A stretch of DNA of 64,000 nucleotides. Origin: Crossaster papposus (Eukaryota; Echinodermata; Asteroidea; Velatida; Solasteridae). Positions 41,635 through 52,081 of the stretch are shown here, in pieces (position 1 is the first letter of the stretch; each line of letters starts with the position of its first letter). The position numbers and the translations under genes are program-made. Below the pieces are notes generated by a model. That model ran no database searches and was not told where the DNA came from. It saw only the letters and a program-made list of their open reading frames with translations. The stretch covers positions 310,001 to 374,000 of the forward strand of contig JBAIAA010000261.1 in the NCBI GenBank assembly GCA_037893245.1. Reading direction: 5' to 3'.

Positions 41635-42885
41635 TAGCGCCGGGCGAGTAACTTGATTATGTCATTACTCGTAATCAGTTTTTATTACTCGTTAAACTAC
41701 TAGCAGTTTTTCAACTATTCGAGTACTCGTGCCAGCCCGAGTAGCAATAAGTACTCGCGAGTAGTGATTGTTAGCGAGCGATGATTGTTGACATGTACCG
41801 ATTAAGTTGTGTTCGTAAGATTCAACGACACAAAATGAATTGACTTGCCGCTCCCCACAATTGCACCCTACAATGGCACTTTTTTCCCAAAATACATAAG
41901 GTTCAATGAACTAAATACTTTGAGTGAGCCCACACAAAATGTAGCAAAAATCCCCGACCGCAGATGTTCCCGGCTAGCTCTCTGACCGCAAAGTTTATAC
42001 AATGGAAGCAAATACCTCTCCTGCAAGATATCAGGTTTCAAAACCATGTTCCAGGTTTAGGTCCGTGGGATCGTAAATTAATTCAGCAGTGAGTTCAGTC
42101 AGTGATATAGTTTCTTTCCAGACAACGTAATCAGACAACATAGAGTTGACTTAATATATAGAAGGGATTTTTATCTTGGATGTTTGTGATTTGGAACTTG
42201 AGCGATAAAGGAAAACAAATTGCTGCAGAAGTCGCTGTGAAATTACCATTGTGTTATAAACATGTGTGTGACCGTCATTTTACCCCTTATGCTGCTCTCA
42301 CACTGTGGCGAATATCCTTGCGAATATGAATATTTGAATTATGCGGTGAATTCGCCCAGAAATTGCGATTGGATAGTGAATATTTTCATCTCAGTCACCC
42401 GTCGGTCGTCCTCGGTCGTCCCTCGACCTCTCCTTAAATATCTTACGAATATATTACGAATGCTTACCAACGCTTGCCAATGCTTGCCAATGCCTTACGA
42501 ATAGCTAACGAACGTTGCCAATGCTTACGCACGCTTTACCAACGTTACCAATGGCTTACCAATGCTTATGAAAATTGACGGCGAATGACCATCTTCACAA
42601 CATTCGCTGAAATTTAGGAAACGCTTCCTAAATTGACCGATCTTCGTAAGGAGGTGGAGAATGACGTTCCGAATTTGTTACCAATGCTTACAAAGACACG
42701 GCGAATGTTGCAAAGTTTGAGCGATTGTCAAATATTTCCATTCGTAAGCACATTCGCTAGCATATTCGCCACAGTGTGAGAGCAGCATTACAAAAATTGT
42801 TACAACTACTCGCGAGTACTTGATTAATCGTGAGTAATTTCTTCGCGAGTACTTGACTGGAAAAATCACTACACGCCCAGCACTA
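41635..42885. mobile_element. Non-autonomous hAT element (1.25 kb)
   Basis: Ends TAGCGCCGGGCGAGTA and CACGCCCAGCACTA (TAGYGCYGGGCG type). A perfect 8-bp duplication, ATGTACAT, is at 41627-41634 and 42886-42893. Both ends carry GAGTACT(C/T)G motifs. A Harbinger-type MITE (42290-42787) is nested inside. Confidence 0.88.
42290..42787. mobile_element. Harbinger-type MITE nested in hAT element
   Basis: TIRs TGCTGCTCTCACACTGTGGC (extending with GAATAT) and the exact inverse, flanked by TTA (42287-42289 and 42788-42790). The interior has many CTTACCAATGC / CTTGCCAATGC short repeats. Confidence 0.82.
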
Positions 42886-42995
42886 ATGTACATCGTACAC
42901 ATACAAGCGTAGATACATTGTACATGAAGATAAACTGTAAACATGTTAATAATAACACAAATTATGTACAGTACTTTGAAACCGACTCAGTAAAT

Positions 42996-43403
42996 GTGAC
43001 CTGTCATCACAAAATGAGCGTAAAGTCGGCAAAATAAAAAATTGAGATATGGGTATTTCTAAATTCTGTGGAAACAGAGCTTTCCAATAACACTCGGAGG
43101 TTTGATACTCAATATTTTTTTATTTATTTTTTAGTCTGGAGTCTTAATACAGAGATTATGAGAAAATAGGCATTTCTTGCGAGAAATTGTGTGGAAGGCA
43201 TAGAAAGGCAGTCAAAATTGTCTCAAAAACTAATTTTGTTTTTATCTGATCGTCCTGAAAAATTGGGAATTGATTGTTAGGGATTTAGTCTTTAAAAAAA
43301 CCATAATCTCAAAATCGACCACCCCTTCAAATTTTGACTTTGACTGGCCGTACTGGGGAATCACTCCGTGCGACTTTACGCTCATTTTGTGACGACAGGC
43401 CAC
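42996..43403. mobile_element. GTGACC-superfamily MITE, subfamily TGTCATCAC, copy 2
   Basis: Same ends as 40171-40586, flanked by AAAT (42992-42995 and 43404-43407). The sequence 42897-42995 duplicates 40077-40170. Confidence 0.82.
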
Positions 43404-43523
43404 AAATGTGTACATTGTAAACAGTCAAGGCACCACATTGCCCATCGCCACACTTCTCATGTGTGTACATTTTTTGACAATTGAGAATTTGAGATAATAA
43501 TACAAATAATAATAATACTAATT

Positions 43524-43977
43524 GTGACCGGCTCTACAAAAAGGTGTATTACATGTATGTCGCAAAATATGAAATTGAGGTATATACATGGTTGAAAAGC
43601 CCACAATGTAAGCTTTCATTTGGTACCGGTATATAATAGAGCTCCATAGCCCATCTCATTTTGGAGATACGACGTGTTTACATAATGATTTCTTCCTTGG
43701 AGTTCAAATTACACAACTGAGAAAACAGGCTTTGAAATAGCCGGCTCTGTTGTACTACAACAGAACGATTCACACAAAATGGTAGTTTTTGTTCACTTTG
43801 TTCATCAAAATTAACATTTCTTTGAATGAAACCTGAAACTGTAGGTAATAAAGATGTTATTCATGACAAAAAATACAAATCGCATTTTGATGAAATGTTT
43901 ACCCTCTCAACGTTTTGCGGGCCATTACATGAAAGTGCACAGCGCGACTTAATACACTTTTTTGTAGAGCCGGTTAC
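43524..43977. mobile_element. GTGACC-superfamily MITE, subfamily GGCTCTAC, copy 3
   Basis: GTGACCGGCTCTACAAAAAG and its inverse ending GAGCCGGTTAC, flanked by AATT (43520-43523 and 43978-43981). Inverted relative to 22552-22999. Confidence 0.82.
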
Positions 43978-44284
43978 AATTTTATAAATGCTTCTTTGTC
44001 GCAAAGAAATTCTAAAGCGCTGTACAAAAAAAAGATAAAAACAGTCATAAAACCAGAAAACTATCAATTTGGTGATAAAAAGTAATGCTTAAAAAGATGA
44101 GTTTTCAAATTGGCGTAAAAAATGTCAAGATTGGTGCTGGTACATGTAGCCTACTTGTACCTATGTATTATACAGACAGAGCATATGAATGATCGATCTC
44201 CATGGTATTAAATTTGTCCAAGTGGCTGCTGTAAATGTACAACACCAGAAGTTGTTAAGCGCAGAGTGCGTGTACTCGATTTAA

Positions 44285-44673
44285 AGGTACCGGTAAGATA
44301 CACCATGTGCAAGTATAAAAAAATGTTACTACCAAATTATTAAGATATACCTTAGTTATTTGAAAGTAAATAATGAATGTAGGTATCCCGCAAAATGATT
44401 GCGCTACCTGTATATATCCTGTAATTGTTAGGAAAAATTGAATTTTATTAAACAAAAACACGATCGCCAGATGGCGATGGCGATCGCGAAAAAACACCAA
44501 AACAACATAAAAACAACTGTCCGACGCCGATTAAAAACAAACGCCATTTTTCTTGCTTTTCTATGATTGTAAAACTTCGGACATGTCAGTTAAACAATAT
44601 CTACTATAAAATACAACACCCAAATCCACTCATTCCTGATAATTCAAGCAATTACCAATGATTTATCCTACCT
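44285..44673. mobile_element. Kolobok-like MITE, copy
   Basis: AGGTACCGGTAAGATACACC at left, TTTATCCTACCT at right, flanked by TTAA (44281-44284 and 44674-44677). It carries the family GATCGCGAAAAAAC block. Confidence 0.78.
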
Positions 44674-44683
44674 TTAACACTTA

Positions 44684-45341
44684 AGCCCTTTTCACACTGC
44701 AGAGCCAATCCCCGGGAAATAAATCCCCGGGGATTTTTTACCCCACCAACACCCCAGCAACCGTTCACACTAGACCCATTTGGTAACTCCCGGGGACACT
44801 ATTTCCCGGGAATCTGCACGGTCGTTTCAAACTGGCCATCAAACCTCGGGAAATTATAAATACACGTACACGAGAAGGAAGCTAAACACAGTCTTGTTCA
44901 CGACACTTCTTTTATTAAATATTAAAACCATTCATTTTGCTCATATTCTTTAAAATTAAATTATTTGTATAATTTTCAAACGTTATTATTTGTCTTTTGT
45001 ATATTTTTACGACAAGTTTGAAAGGTACTGCATTACAATACTAAGTCACCGCGCGAATTATTTGGCTCGCTATTTGTGACCCTGTGACCTTTCGAGATTA
45101 CCCGTGGACGCAAAAAGGTGGGGTAAGTTCAAACCCTGTGACGTTCACACTAGTTGCTTTTCCCCGGGAAAAACGTTAAACCCCGGGGATTTCTCCTTTA
45201 ACCCTACTCCCGAGCAGGGGTAAATATTTCCCGGGGAAAAGCAGTTTCCCGGGGATTTCTTTGGCAGTGTGAACAGACCGACCGAAATTCCCTGGCAATT
45301 CCCTGGGGAATTGCCAGGGAAATCGTCTAGTGTGAAACATG
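44684..45341. mobile_element. TIR-like element with CCCCGGGGA motifs
   Basis: Left AGCCCTTTTCACACTGC, right CTAGTGTGAAACATGTA, imperfectly inverted. Both halves carry repeated TCCCCGGGAAA/TCCCCGGGGA. The flank is TTA at left and TAA at right, so the target duplication is uncertain. It resembles the Harbinger-type elements in style. Confidence 0.5.
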
Positions 45342-45619
45342 TATAAACCTGGAGCCATTTCCTATATTATTATCTTGTAAATCAATTAGCTCCGCAATGT
45401 TACATTCCAAACACTTATTGACTGGAAGCCAATGTAAACTTTTCAACGCACTAGTAATATGCTCAGATTTGTAAGATCCTAGTTGACAAAGCGTGCAGCT
45501 GAATTTTAAAATCGCCTGTCATTTCCTGAATTTGAACTCAGCCAAGCCCAAAAAGCAAACTGCTGCAATAATACAGTCTTGATTACTGATGTTTCTGGGG
45601 GCTGCTAAACTATTTTATT

Positions 45620-46390
45620 ATTATTATTAAACAAGCCGAATCAGGTAGAGTGGGAAGAGTGCAAGCACTATAAGTTGCTTCTCGGCAACCCCCACATACC
45701 TGAAACGTCGAAGACAAAACATGAAACAGACTGAAGACAACATACAAACACACACAGTCATGTATAGACCGGCAATCGTGGACGGGGCATTGTCCGACCG
45801 TCTTCCCTCTTTTGTTTGTACTCTAACGTTTTTGGATGATCGCCATAGGATTTGTACACGAGAAAAGATCGTGGACGTTGTGTCAATCGTGGACCCATTG
45901 TTTGACTCCCAATTCTTTTGTCTGACAACCACGATTGCCGGTCAATACAAACACACACACACAGTCGTGAACCACATAACGACCGAGGATCGATATTGTG
46001 TTTTCCTTTCTTCCTTTACTTAACCCAATCCCCATTGCTTTGCCATTGCACCGTCGATCGAGGACAGAATTCGGACAAGCAAACCGTCGATCGAGGATCC
46101 TTTGTTCCCTTTGTTCTCTTTTGTGTTTCGATCCTCGATCGTAATGCAAGACAAGAACACACACACACACACAAGTGGGTAAATGCCGTCAATAGGGGAC
46201 GGGGCATTGTCCGACCGTCTTCCCTCTTTTGTTTGTACTCTAACGTTTTCGGATGATCGCCATAGGATTTGCACACGAGTCTGAATCGGGGACCTTTGCG
46301 GAATAGGGGACCCCATTGTTCCCTTTGTCATACGTCCCCTATTTCAATCAAAAACAAACGCACCCACACAACAGAAAACAAACTGGACAA
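45620..46390. repeat. Complex repeat with ~85-bp direct duplication
   Basis: GGGCATTGTCCGACCGTCTT begins an ~85-bp block at 45785 that recurs at 46203, ending near TGATCGCCATAGGATTTG. Inverted segments (GACCGGCAATCGTGGAC / CCACGATTGCCGGTC) and several GATCGAGGA motifs are also present. The frames that open across it on both strands look like shadows of the repeat structure. Confidence 0.55.
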
Positions 46391-46575
46391 TAAAGAATGA
46401 GAGACAGGGTTTATTTGTGAAACTCATCCCAAGGGCAGAGTGTACTAAATGTGTAGCTTTGTGGAGACATCTCTTTGCTCTCGTGAACAACATTTTTGGA
46501 CTGTCCAAAATTCTCTTCAAAATGCTCTTATTTTAACCACGGTTTAATTTCCCGGATTGAAATTCGGACTAAATG

Positions 46576-47007
46576 TGACCTGCTCCAATAAAACACGGAC
46601 AAAGTTGACAATTTTTGTTTTTTAGATTTTGCTTTTTCAAATTCTCTAGGTTCTCAGCTTTTAAACGATGTATCATTTACATATGTACCCCCCACCATAT
46701 CTACTGTACAGTGTACTTACACCGGGGGAAGTACATGTATTTAGTGATAAAACCCTGACAATCTAATTATGAGATAAACAGCTTTGAAGTTCAGACAATC
46801 GTATTATTTCTATACACAATTGCTTTAAAAAGAACCAAAAAAACACACTTCTGGGTGACGGATTATTTTAAAATGTTGTGAGATTGTAGATTAATAGTTT
46901 GTGATTCAAGTAAACCCTAAACCTTAAAATGGTAAAATCCAGCCCGAAATGATTTCACTGGTAAAAAAACACATTGACTTTGTCCGGGTTTTGTTGGAAC
47001 AGGTCAC
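46576..47007. mobile_element. GTGACC-superfamily MITE, subfamily TGCTCCAAT, inside a GTGGAGAC repeat
   Basis: GTGACCTGCTCCAATAAAAC and inverse GTTTTGTTGGAACAGGTCAC, flanked by AAAT (46572-46575 and 47008-47011). The flanks TTGAAATTCGGACT and GTACCCTATATCATACCC rejoin to match the uninterrupted GTGGAGAC-family sequence at 29970-30003, confirming the insertion point. Confidence 0.85.
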
Positions 47008-47161
47008 AAATGTACCCTATATCATACCCTAAACCCAAACACTAACCCTATTTTTTGAGTAAAATCCATAAATCTTTTTTGTGAAAACCTTCTGGAGACC
47101 TATTGATTTATAGAAATATATCCAGTGGAGACTTTTTGACTTTCATTGTCTCCATTGTGTT

Positions 47162-47410
47162 CAGGGGCCAATTTCATAAAACGTGTAAGCAGCAAAATTT
47201 GCTTAGCATGAACATTCTTCCTTGGACAAAAACAGGGTTATAAACCAAAATTTTCGTTGTTGTTTATTGTTTGTGACTGGTATTCAGCTGTTTGTTTTGC
47301 TTCGAATGAAAAGCATGTGGAGTTTTGGCCGATAACCTGTTTTTACTGAGCAAAACTTGTTTGTACTAAGCAAATTTTCGTGCTTACATGTTTTATGAAA
47401 TTGGCCCCAG
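47162..47410. mobile_element. CAGGGGCC-family MITE, copy 1
   Basis: CAGGGGCCAATTTCATAAAA at left and TTTTATGAAATTGGCCCCAG at right, with GCTTAGCATG inside. Copy 2 is at 59087-59332. Terminal style is hAT-like, but no clear 8-bp duplication remains. Confidence 0.7.
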
Positions 47411-47739
47411 GTTTCTACAGGGTACCAAATTTAGACTGATGTACCCTGATGAACCACAAACATGCACACAATCAGCTAGTTCAGTGCTAAACAACCATCT
47501 CAAACGTTTTTCAGACGAGAAATTTCATCTTCTTTTTTAATTAGCTGTAATTGTCCTAGGGGTGCAGGTGCCGTTAAATATTATACCATTTAAGCCCGCT
47601 GGCCTAATGCACATTTGTACACAATATTGCACAACAAATTGATTGCCATTTTCTTTAAAAGCCTCCGTTGGACTCGCAAGCATGAATCACATTTCTATTT
47701 GGGGGGATTTTATCAAAAGTTGCCGCCATCAATTGCCAA

Positions 47740-48030
47740 TTGTCAAAACAACTGGCCAGACTGACTACATTGTACTTCAATGTAAACCTTGGGGGGGAAA
47801 AGCTGCTGACCGCATACAAAACCGTCCCGCGCAGACGAGTCCCCGCAAATCAAATTCAGGCCAGACAGACGTACGTTATCGTGGGAGTTCCAAGCGACAT
47901 GCAGGAAAGATTTTGGGCGACTTTGGGACTGACAGACCAGACAAGAGTGATGTATTATTTCAATGTTTTTGGACGGCAATTTGGTTTGGGGAGTAGTGGA
48001 CCAATTAGGGTTATGTGTAATGTGAAGTGA
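47740..48030 (+). CDS. Unrecognised coding-like fragment (96 codons, no ATG)
   Basis: I do not recognise this protein. The frame reads KTVPRRRVPANQIQARQTYV, IVGVPSDMQERFWATLGLTD, TRVMYYFNVFGRQFGLG and ends GPIRVMCNVK before a TGA. Codon use is even and GC content is higher than the AT-rich surroundings, unlike random frames here. No convincing ATG or splice pattern is visible, so it may be the end of a captured or degraded gene. It lies in MKK7 intron 8, in the same orientation, but does not belong to the kinase. Confidence 0.35.
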   Translation: MSKQLARLTTLYFNVNLGGEKLLTAYKTVPRRRVPANQIQARQTYVIVGVPSDMQERFWATLGLTDQTRVMYYFNVFGRQFGLGSSGPIRVMCNVK

Positions 48031-48314
48031 GTTGGCAGGGAACCACCTGCCCCGGTGCCCTGTAGACTAGTGCAGAATCCCTCGCGTGTCTAGTCTAGTC
48101 TAGGCCGGGCCGTCCCGACTGGAGTTTGACCAAGATTTAGGGCTGTTCCGAATATACCAAATATTCGGGTAGTCGATCATTAAACCTTTCACTACCATGG
48201 GCAGGGTTAGAATCGTTGACGTCCTCGATTGAGATTCGTGTACAAAACCAATGAGAGTACAAACAAAGGAAATTATCAAGACGAACAAAAGAAACTCCTC
48301 GATTTACACCACAA

Positions 48315-48455
48315 ACAAACGTACATGTACATGTATACTACATGTACATGTATGTTCATGTACATGTACATGTATTACTTAACACATCAACACATTACAT
48401 ACATTACATTACATACATTACATGTACATGTTCATGTACATGTACCCGTACAACA
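48315..48455. repeat. TACATGTA-rich block
   Basis: Dense alternation of TACATGTAC and ACATACATT units. The palindrome TACATGTA is scattered through the whole window; this is one of its densest clusters. Confidence 0.7.
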
Positions 48456-48510
48456 TTGCAGCAAGGTGAGAGGCTTTGGTCGAGGTTCGTCCTGACAGAC
48501 TACTACTGTA

Positions 48511-48726
48511 CAGGCCCGTACGCAGGGGGGGGGGGGGGGGGGGGGGGTGTTGCGACGGGTGCGTACGCACCCAACAAATTACCAAAAGGTCCACATTTTC
48601 CGGGGTAAATAATGGTATTTTGATGTAGAAATAACGGTACTGGCACACACAAAATATTGGTCCCATTGTTGGTCCCATCAAGTACAAATTCGCACCCACC
48701 CATACAAAATCCTGCGTACGGGCCTG
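48511..48726. mobile_element. CAGGCCCGTACGCAGG element, ~5-bp duplication
   Basis: TIRs CAGGCCCGTACGCAGG and CCTGCGTACGGGCCTG, flanked by CTGTA (48506-48510) and TTGTA (48727-48731). Its left half holds a 23-G run followed by GGTGCGTACGCACCC. Terminal style and duplication length are like 11631-16262 and 52337-53045. Confidence 0.7.
48525..48547. repeat. G homopolymer, 23 nt
   Basis: Twenty-three consecutive G inside the 48511-48726 element, the same length as the runs at 7320 and 54246. Confidence 0.95.
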
Positions 48727-48731
48727 TTGTA

Positions 48732-49431
48732 CACTATGCATACACAATGTACAAAACCTGTTCAGGAACATCTCATGAATGCACATTACTCCACTTGGTG
48801 ATTTGGTATTCAAAACGATACCCCCTTGGGATGGGTTTTCCAAATCATATACAAACATAATTTCCACACTTTCTTTAACCGTACAAAGTTGTCTTTGTAT
48901 GGTCTGAGACTCATCTCGGGGTTAGCTCACCCTGGTGAGACAAGAATTTGCTCTGCCCTTGAGATGAGTTTCACAAAATAAATTCATACACTTCCTATAT
49001 ATTTTATTGACACAATTTATATATTATAATTAACTGGATAGTTAAACAGGGGGCCCTATGAGAACTGGTCATGGAGGATTGACCAGACACTCCGTGCATT
49101 TGTCCCCTCATGACCCGAAGGTACACCATGTGGACCTGTGAAAATACCGGTGGGGCCCCGGGCCCTTTAACTGCAAGGGAAACGGCCGGCCTTGCGGGAC
49201 CCATTTAGACAGGGTGCCGTGTGTCTGAGGGATCCTTCGTGGCCTGCCTTCCACGGGATTCTCCTGGAAAACTGCCTAGAATCAATCTATCGTTACACTT
49301 CAAAACAATAGTTCTTTCATTCTTTTGAAATGTTCTCATTCTTTTCCTGTGTGATAATTGTTCCTTCCGACTTCAAGTTTTTATATTCTCCACAGTTCAC
49401 TTGATTGTTTTTTATTACTACCTATTGTCTT
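48732..49431. other. Intron 8, no gene; short inverted repeat
   Basis: CTGAGACTCATCTCGG at 48903-48918 and CTTGAGATGAGTTTCAC at 48958-48974 are inversely related. The stretch 49407-49435 is the left flank of a repeat whose uninterrupted form is at 58750-58848. Confidence 0.35.
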
Positions 49432-49435
49432 ATAT

Positions 49436-49708
49436 GTGACCTGTCATCACAAAATGAGCGTAAAGTCGCACGGAGTGATTTCCCAGTACGGCCAGTCAAA
49501 GTCAAAACTTCTCGCAAGAAATGCCCGTTTTCTCATAATCTCTGTATTAAGACTGCAGACTAAAAAATAAAAATAAAAAAGATATTGAGTATCAAACCTC
49601 CAAGTGTTATATACCATTGGAAATCTCTGTTTCCACAGAATTTAGAAATACCCATATCTCAATTTTTGATTTTGCCGACTTTACGCTCATTTTGTGATGA
49701 CAGGTCAC
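49436..49708. mobile_element. GTGACC-superfamily MITE, subfamily TGTCATCAC, copy 3 (with empty site)
   Basis: GTGACCTGTCATCACAAAAT and inverse, flanked by ATAT (49432-49435 and 49709-49712). The surrounding sequence ACCTATTGTCTTATAT...TTGTACACATTCCCG recurs without the insert and with a single ATAT at 58775-58778, a direct empty site. Confidence 0.9.
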
Positions 49709-49875
49709 ATATTTGTACACATTCCCGCCGTAAATATGGCCAATGATGCCGGCACGGCGTTAAACCCTAAACTCACTCACTCACTCAAAACGATATCAAT
49801 AATGAAGCAGTTTACCACTAACAGACTGATAATGCCTTTGTGTATCGTTATCTCATCATCCTGTATGTATGACAG

Positions 49876-49956
49876 CCTGAGAGAATCGACCCACCGGACC
49901 CAGCCAATCCTGATTACGACGTCAGAGCGGATGTTTGGAGCCTTGGAATATCCCTG
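49876..49956 (+). CDS. MAP2K7: MKK7 exon 9 (APE to DVWSLG)
   Basis: Acceptor GTATGTATGACAG, donor GTGAGT, phase 0. 27 codons (291-317): PERIDPPDPANPDYDVRADV then WSLGISL. It completes the APE motif with Ala290 of exon 8. Confidence 0.95.
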
Positions 49957-50091
49957 GTGAGTACAAAGTTGATCCGTTGCATTCATTCCAGAAAGTAACG
50001 TCTATAACCCAATCTTTTAGCAAAGAGCACACTTGGATTAAAGGGACTGTGCAACTTCCCAACAATTTACCAACCCAATCATTTTGTTTAA

Positions 50092-50473
50092 AGGTATGAT
50101 ACACCATTAGTAATTGCTTGAATTATCATGAATGAGTAGATTTGGGGGGTTGTATTTTATAGTAAATATCGTTTGACTGACCTGTCCGAAGTTTTACAAT
50201 CATGGATGCCGAGAAAAGCACGAAAAACAGCGTTTGTTTTCAACCGGCATCGAGCAATTATTCTTATGTTATCTTTGTTTTTTCGCGATTACCGTCCGGC
50301 GATCGCGAATTTTTTTTTATAAAATTCAATTTTTCTGAATAATTACAGGATATCTAGCGCAATCAATTTGCTAGATGCCTAGAATCATTATTTACTTTCA
50401 AATGAGTAAGAAGATATTTCTTAATAATTCGGTAGTAAATATTTTTGATATCTGCCAATGGTGTATTCTACCT
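50092..50473. mobile_element. Kolobok-like MITE, copy (inverted)
   Basis: AGGTATGATACACCATTAG at left, GGTGTATTCTACCT at right, TTAA at 50088-50091 and 50474-50477. It serves as the uninterrupted reference for 39495-39977. Confidence 0.78.
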
Positions 50474-50593
50474 TTAAATGCTTACTTGAAGATGTAAAGA
50501 TGTAAAAAAAAAGGGGGGGGGGGGTGGTTTTGGTTGTTGTTTTTTTCAGATTTTCTTTCTTTTTGGTCGGGTCGGATTGGTGAGGTTAACAAA

Positions 50594-50880
50594 TATGTGA
50601 CCCGCTCCATCGAAATCAGGAATAAGTCTCGAAATGACTTTTTGAGATATGCAAGATATTTCAAGATTTTTTGATTGTACATAAATTACTCAAAAACTAG
50701 GGTAAGGATGTGGGTTTAAGGGTAATAGGGTAATACTGTAGGGTTAGTGTTTGGGTTAGGGTATATTGGGTCAAAATTTCAACCCAGGAAAATAATTGGG
50801 GTTAAAATGGCAGCATTTTGAAAAACGTGCTCGACTTTCTAACCATTTTGTACACGAGAACAAAGAGATGTACTTATGTT
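50594..50880. mobile_element. Partial GTGACC element joined to a GTGGAGAC repeat
   Basis: 50594-50660 is the left end of the CGCTCCATCG subfamily (GTGACCCGCTCCATCGAAAT). It passes directly into an inverted partial GTGGAGAC-family copy (AAAAACTAGGGTAAGG ... TTGTACACGAGAACAAAG). The right GTGACC end is missing. Confidence 0.55.
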
Positions 50881-51097
50881 TGTGTCATTTTAGATAAAGG
50901 TTTTGACAAATTGTTCTCGCACTGTATGCAAACTTGAAGCCCAGTCGCAATCAAACTTGGGTCATGTATGCAATATTGTAACCATTTTGTGATGTGCCTG
51001 TCACAGATCAAGTACCGAGGTTAAAGGCCATTTGTGGTCAAGTTGTAAAATGTTGTTAATCGCAAATAATAATAATGATAATAATATTTTAAACCAA

Positions 51098-51360
51098 CAC
51101 TTAGGGAGACAATCCCATAGGGATGTACACAAACTTAAAACAGTCCTAACTTGTTTACCCTAACCCTTTTCTCTAAGATCTTCGCGATTTATGCTACAGT
51201 ATTTGGACCCCAATCTGTCTTTCTAGAGCAAAAATAACTCCATTTTTGAAGGGTAGCTAGACACTTAGGGAGACACTGAACACTGAAATGTCTCCCTAAG
51301 TGTCACTGTCTCGTTAGTACCTAAAAACTTACGGTAATTTGTCTCCCTAAGGCCTAAGTG
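51098..51360. mobile_element. MITE, CACTTAGGGAGACA family, copy 2
   Basis: CACTTAGGGAGACAATCC at left, TTGTCTCCCTAAGGCC and CTAAGTG at right, with the same internal facing pair as copy 1 (15304-15554). Confidence 0.72.
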
Positions 51361-52077
51361 CTCATTAAGTGTAATAATAATAATAAACCATTCTTATATC
51401 TAGCACATATCACCGTGAGGTCCCTATGCGCTGTCATGAAATCAACAATTATACAAATTGAACAGATGTGTTTGGGCCCGGGCTTTGAATGGTTCTGTTG
51501 TCTCAGCCTGTTATTCCATAATTCGAGCGATTCACAATACCTAGAAGCTGCCGTTGGAGGCGCAAATCCTGCTATACTCGCAGTGCATCATGGGGAAAAG
51601 TCGGCATCAGTTTGAAAAACGGTATTCATTTTGCATGAACTTATCAGTTTTTACGTTTTTTTGGACGCGCACGATTAAAGTTCCAAATTTTTTTCTGCAA
51701 ATAACAATGTTTTAATCAACGACGCTTCCGGATACATTTATGTTTGTGTTGTACCTCGCGTGAACAACGAAGAATAGATATTTCACTACGGTATGATATA
51801 CGGAAGAAGTCGACCGTAAAGTTTAAAAGTGGCTCTTTTGAGTCAAACGCTTGGTGGCGCACTGCATTGTGAATCGCCCGAATTGAACAGCAGCTTATTG
51901 GAAGGAGCGGGAACCATAGGACTTTAGTTTTAGTATCTAATCAGCGCTGGGTCCTTCATCAAGGAAATCAGGTTTTAAGTATTTTTGAATAAGAATTCCT
52001 CCCAATTCTAGTATAAATGTACATTGTAATTGTATATTAAACCGGCCTGGAGTACTGGTACGATTGTATGTATGTAC
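51361..52077. other. Intron 9, no feature recognised
   Basis: Contains AATAATAATAATAA followed by a short inverse GCGCATAGGGACC region, perhaps an old LINE/SINE tail. A pair GGGCGATTCACAATGC-like / GCATTGTGAATCGCCC related to 51530-51545 and 51860-51880 may mark an old TIR element. Confidence 0.3.
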
Positions 52078-52081
52078 ATAT

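Noticed and set aside
45721-46331. Several overlapping ~100-codon frames on both strands
   Set aside because: They mirror a duplicated, partly inverted repeat; sequences on opposite strands are related through the repeat and match no protein family.
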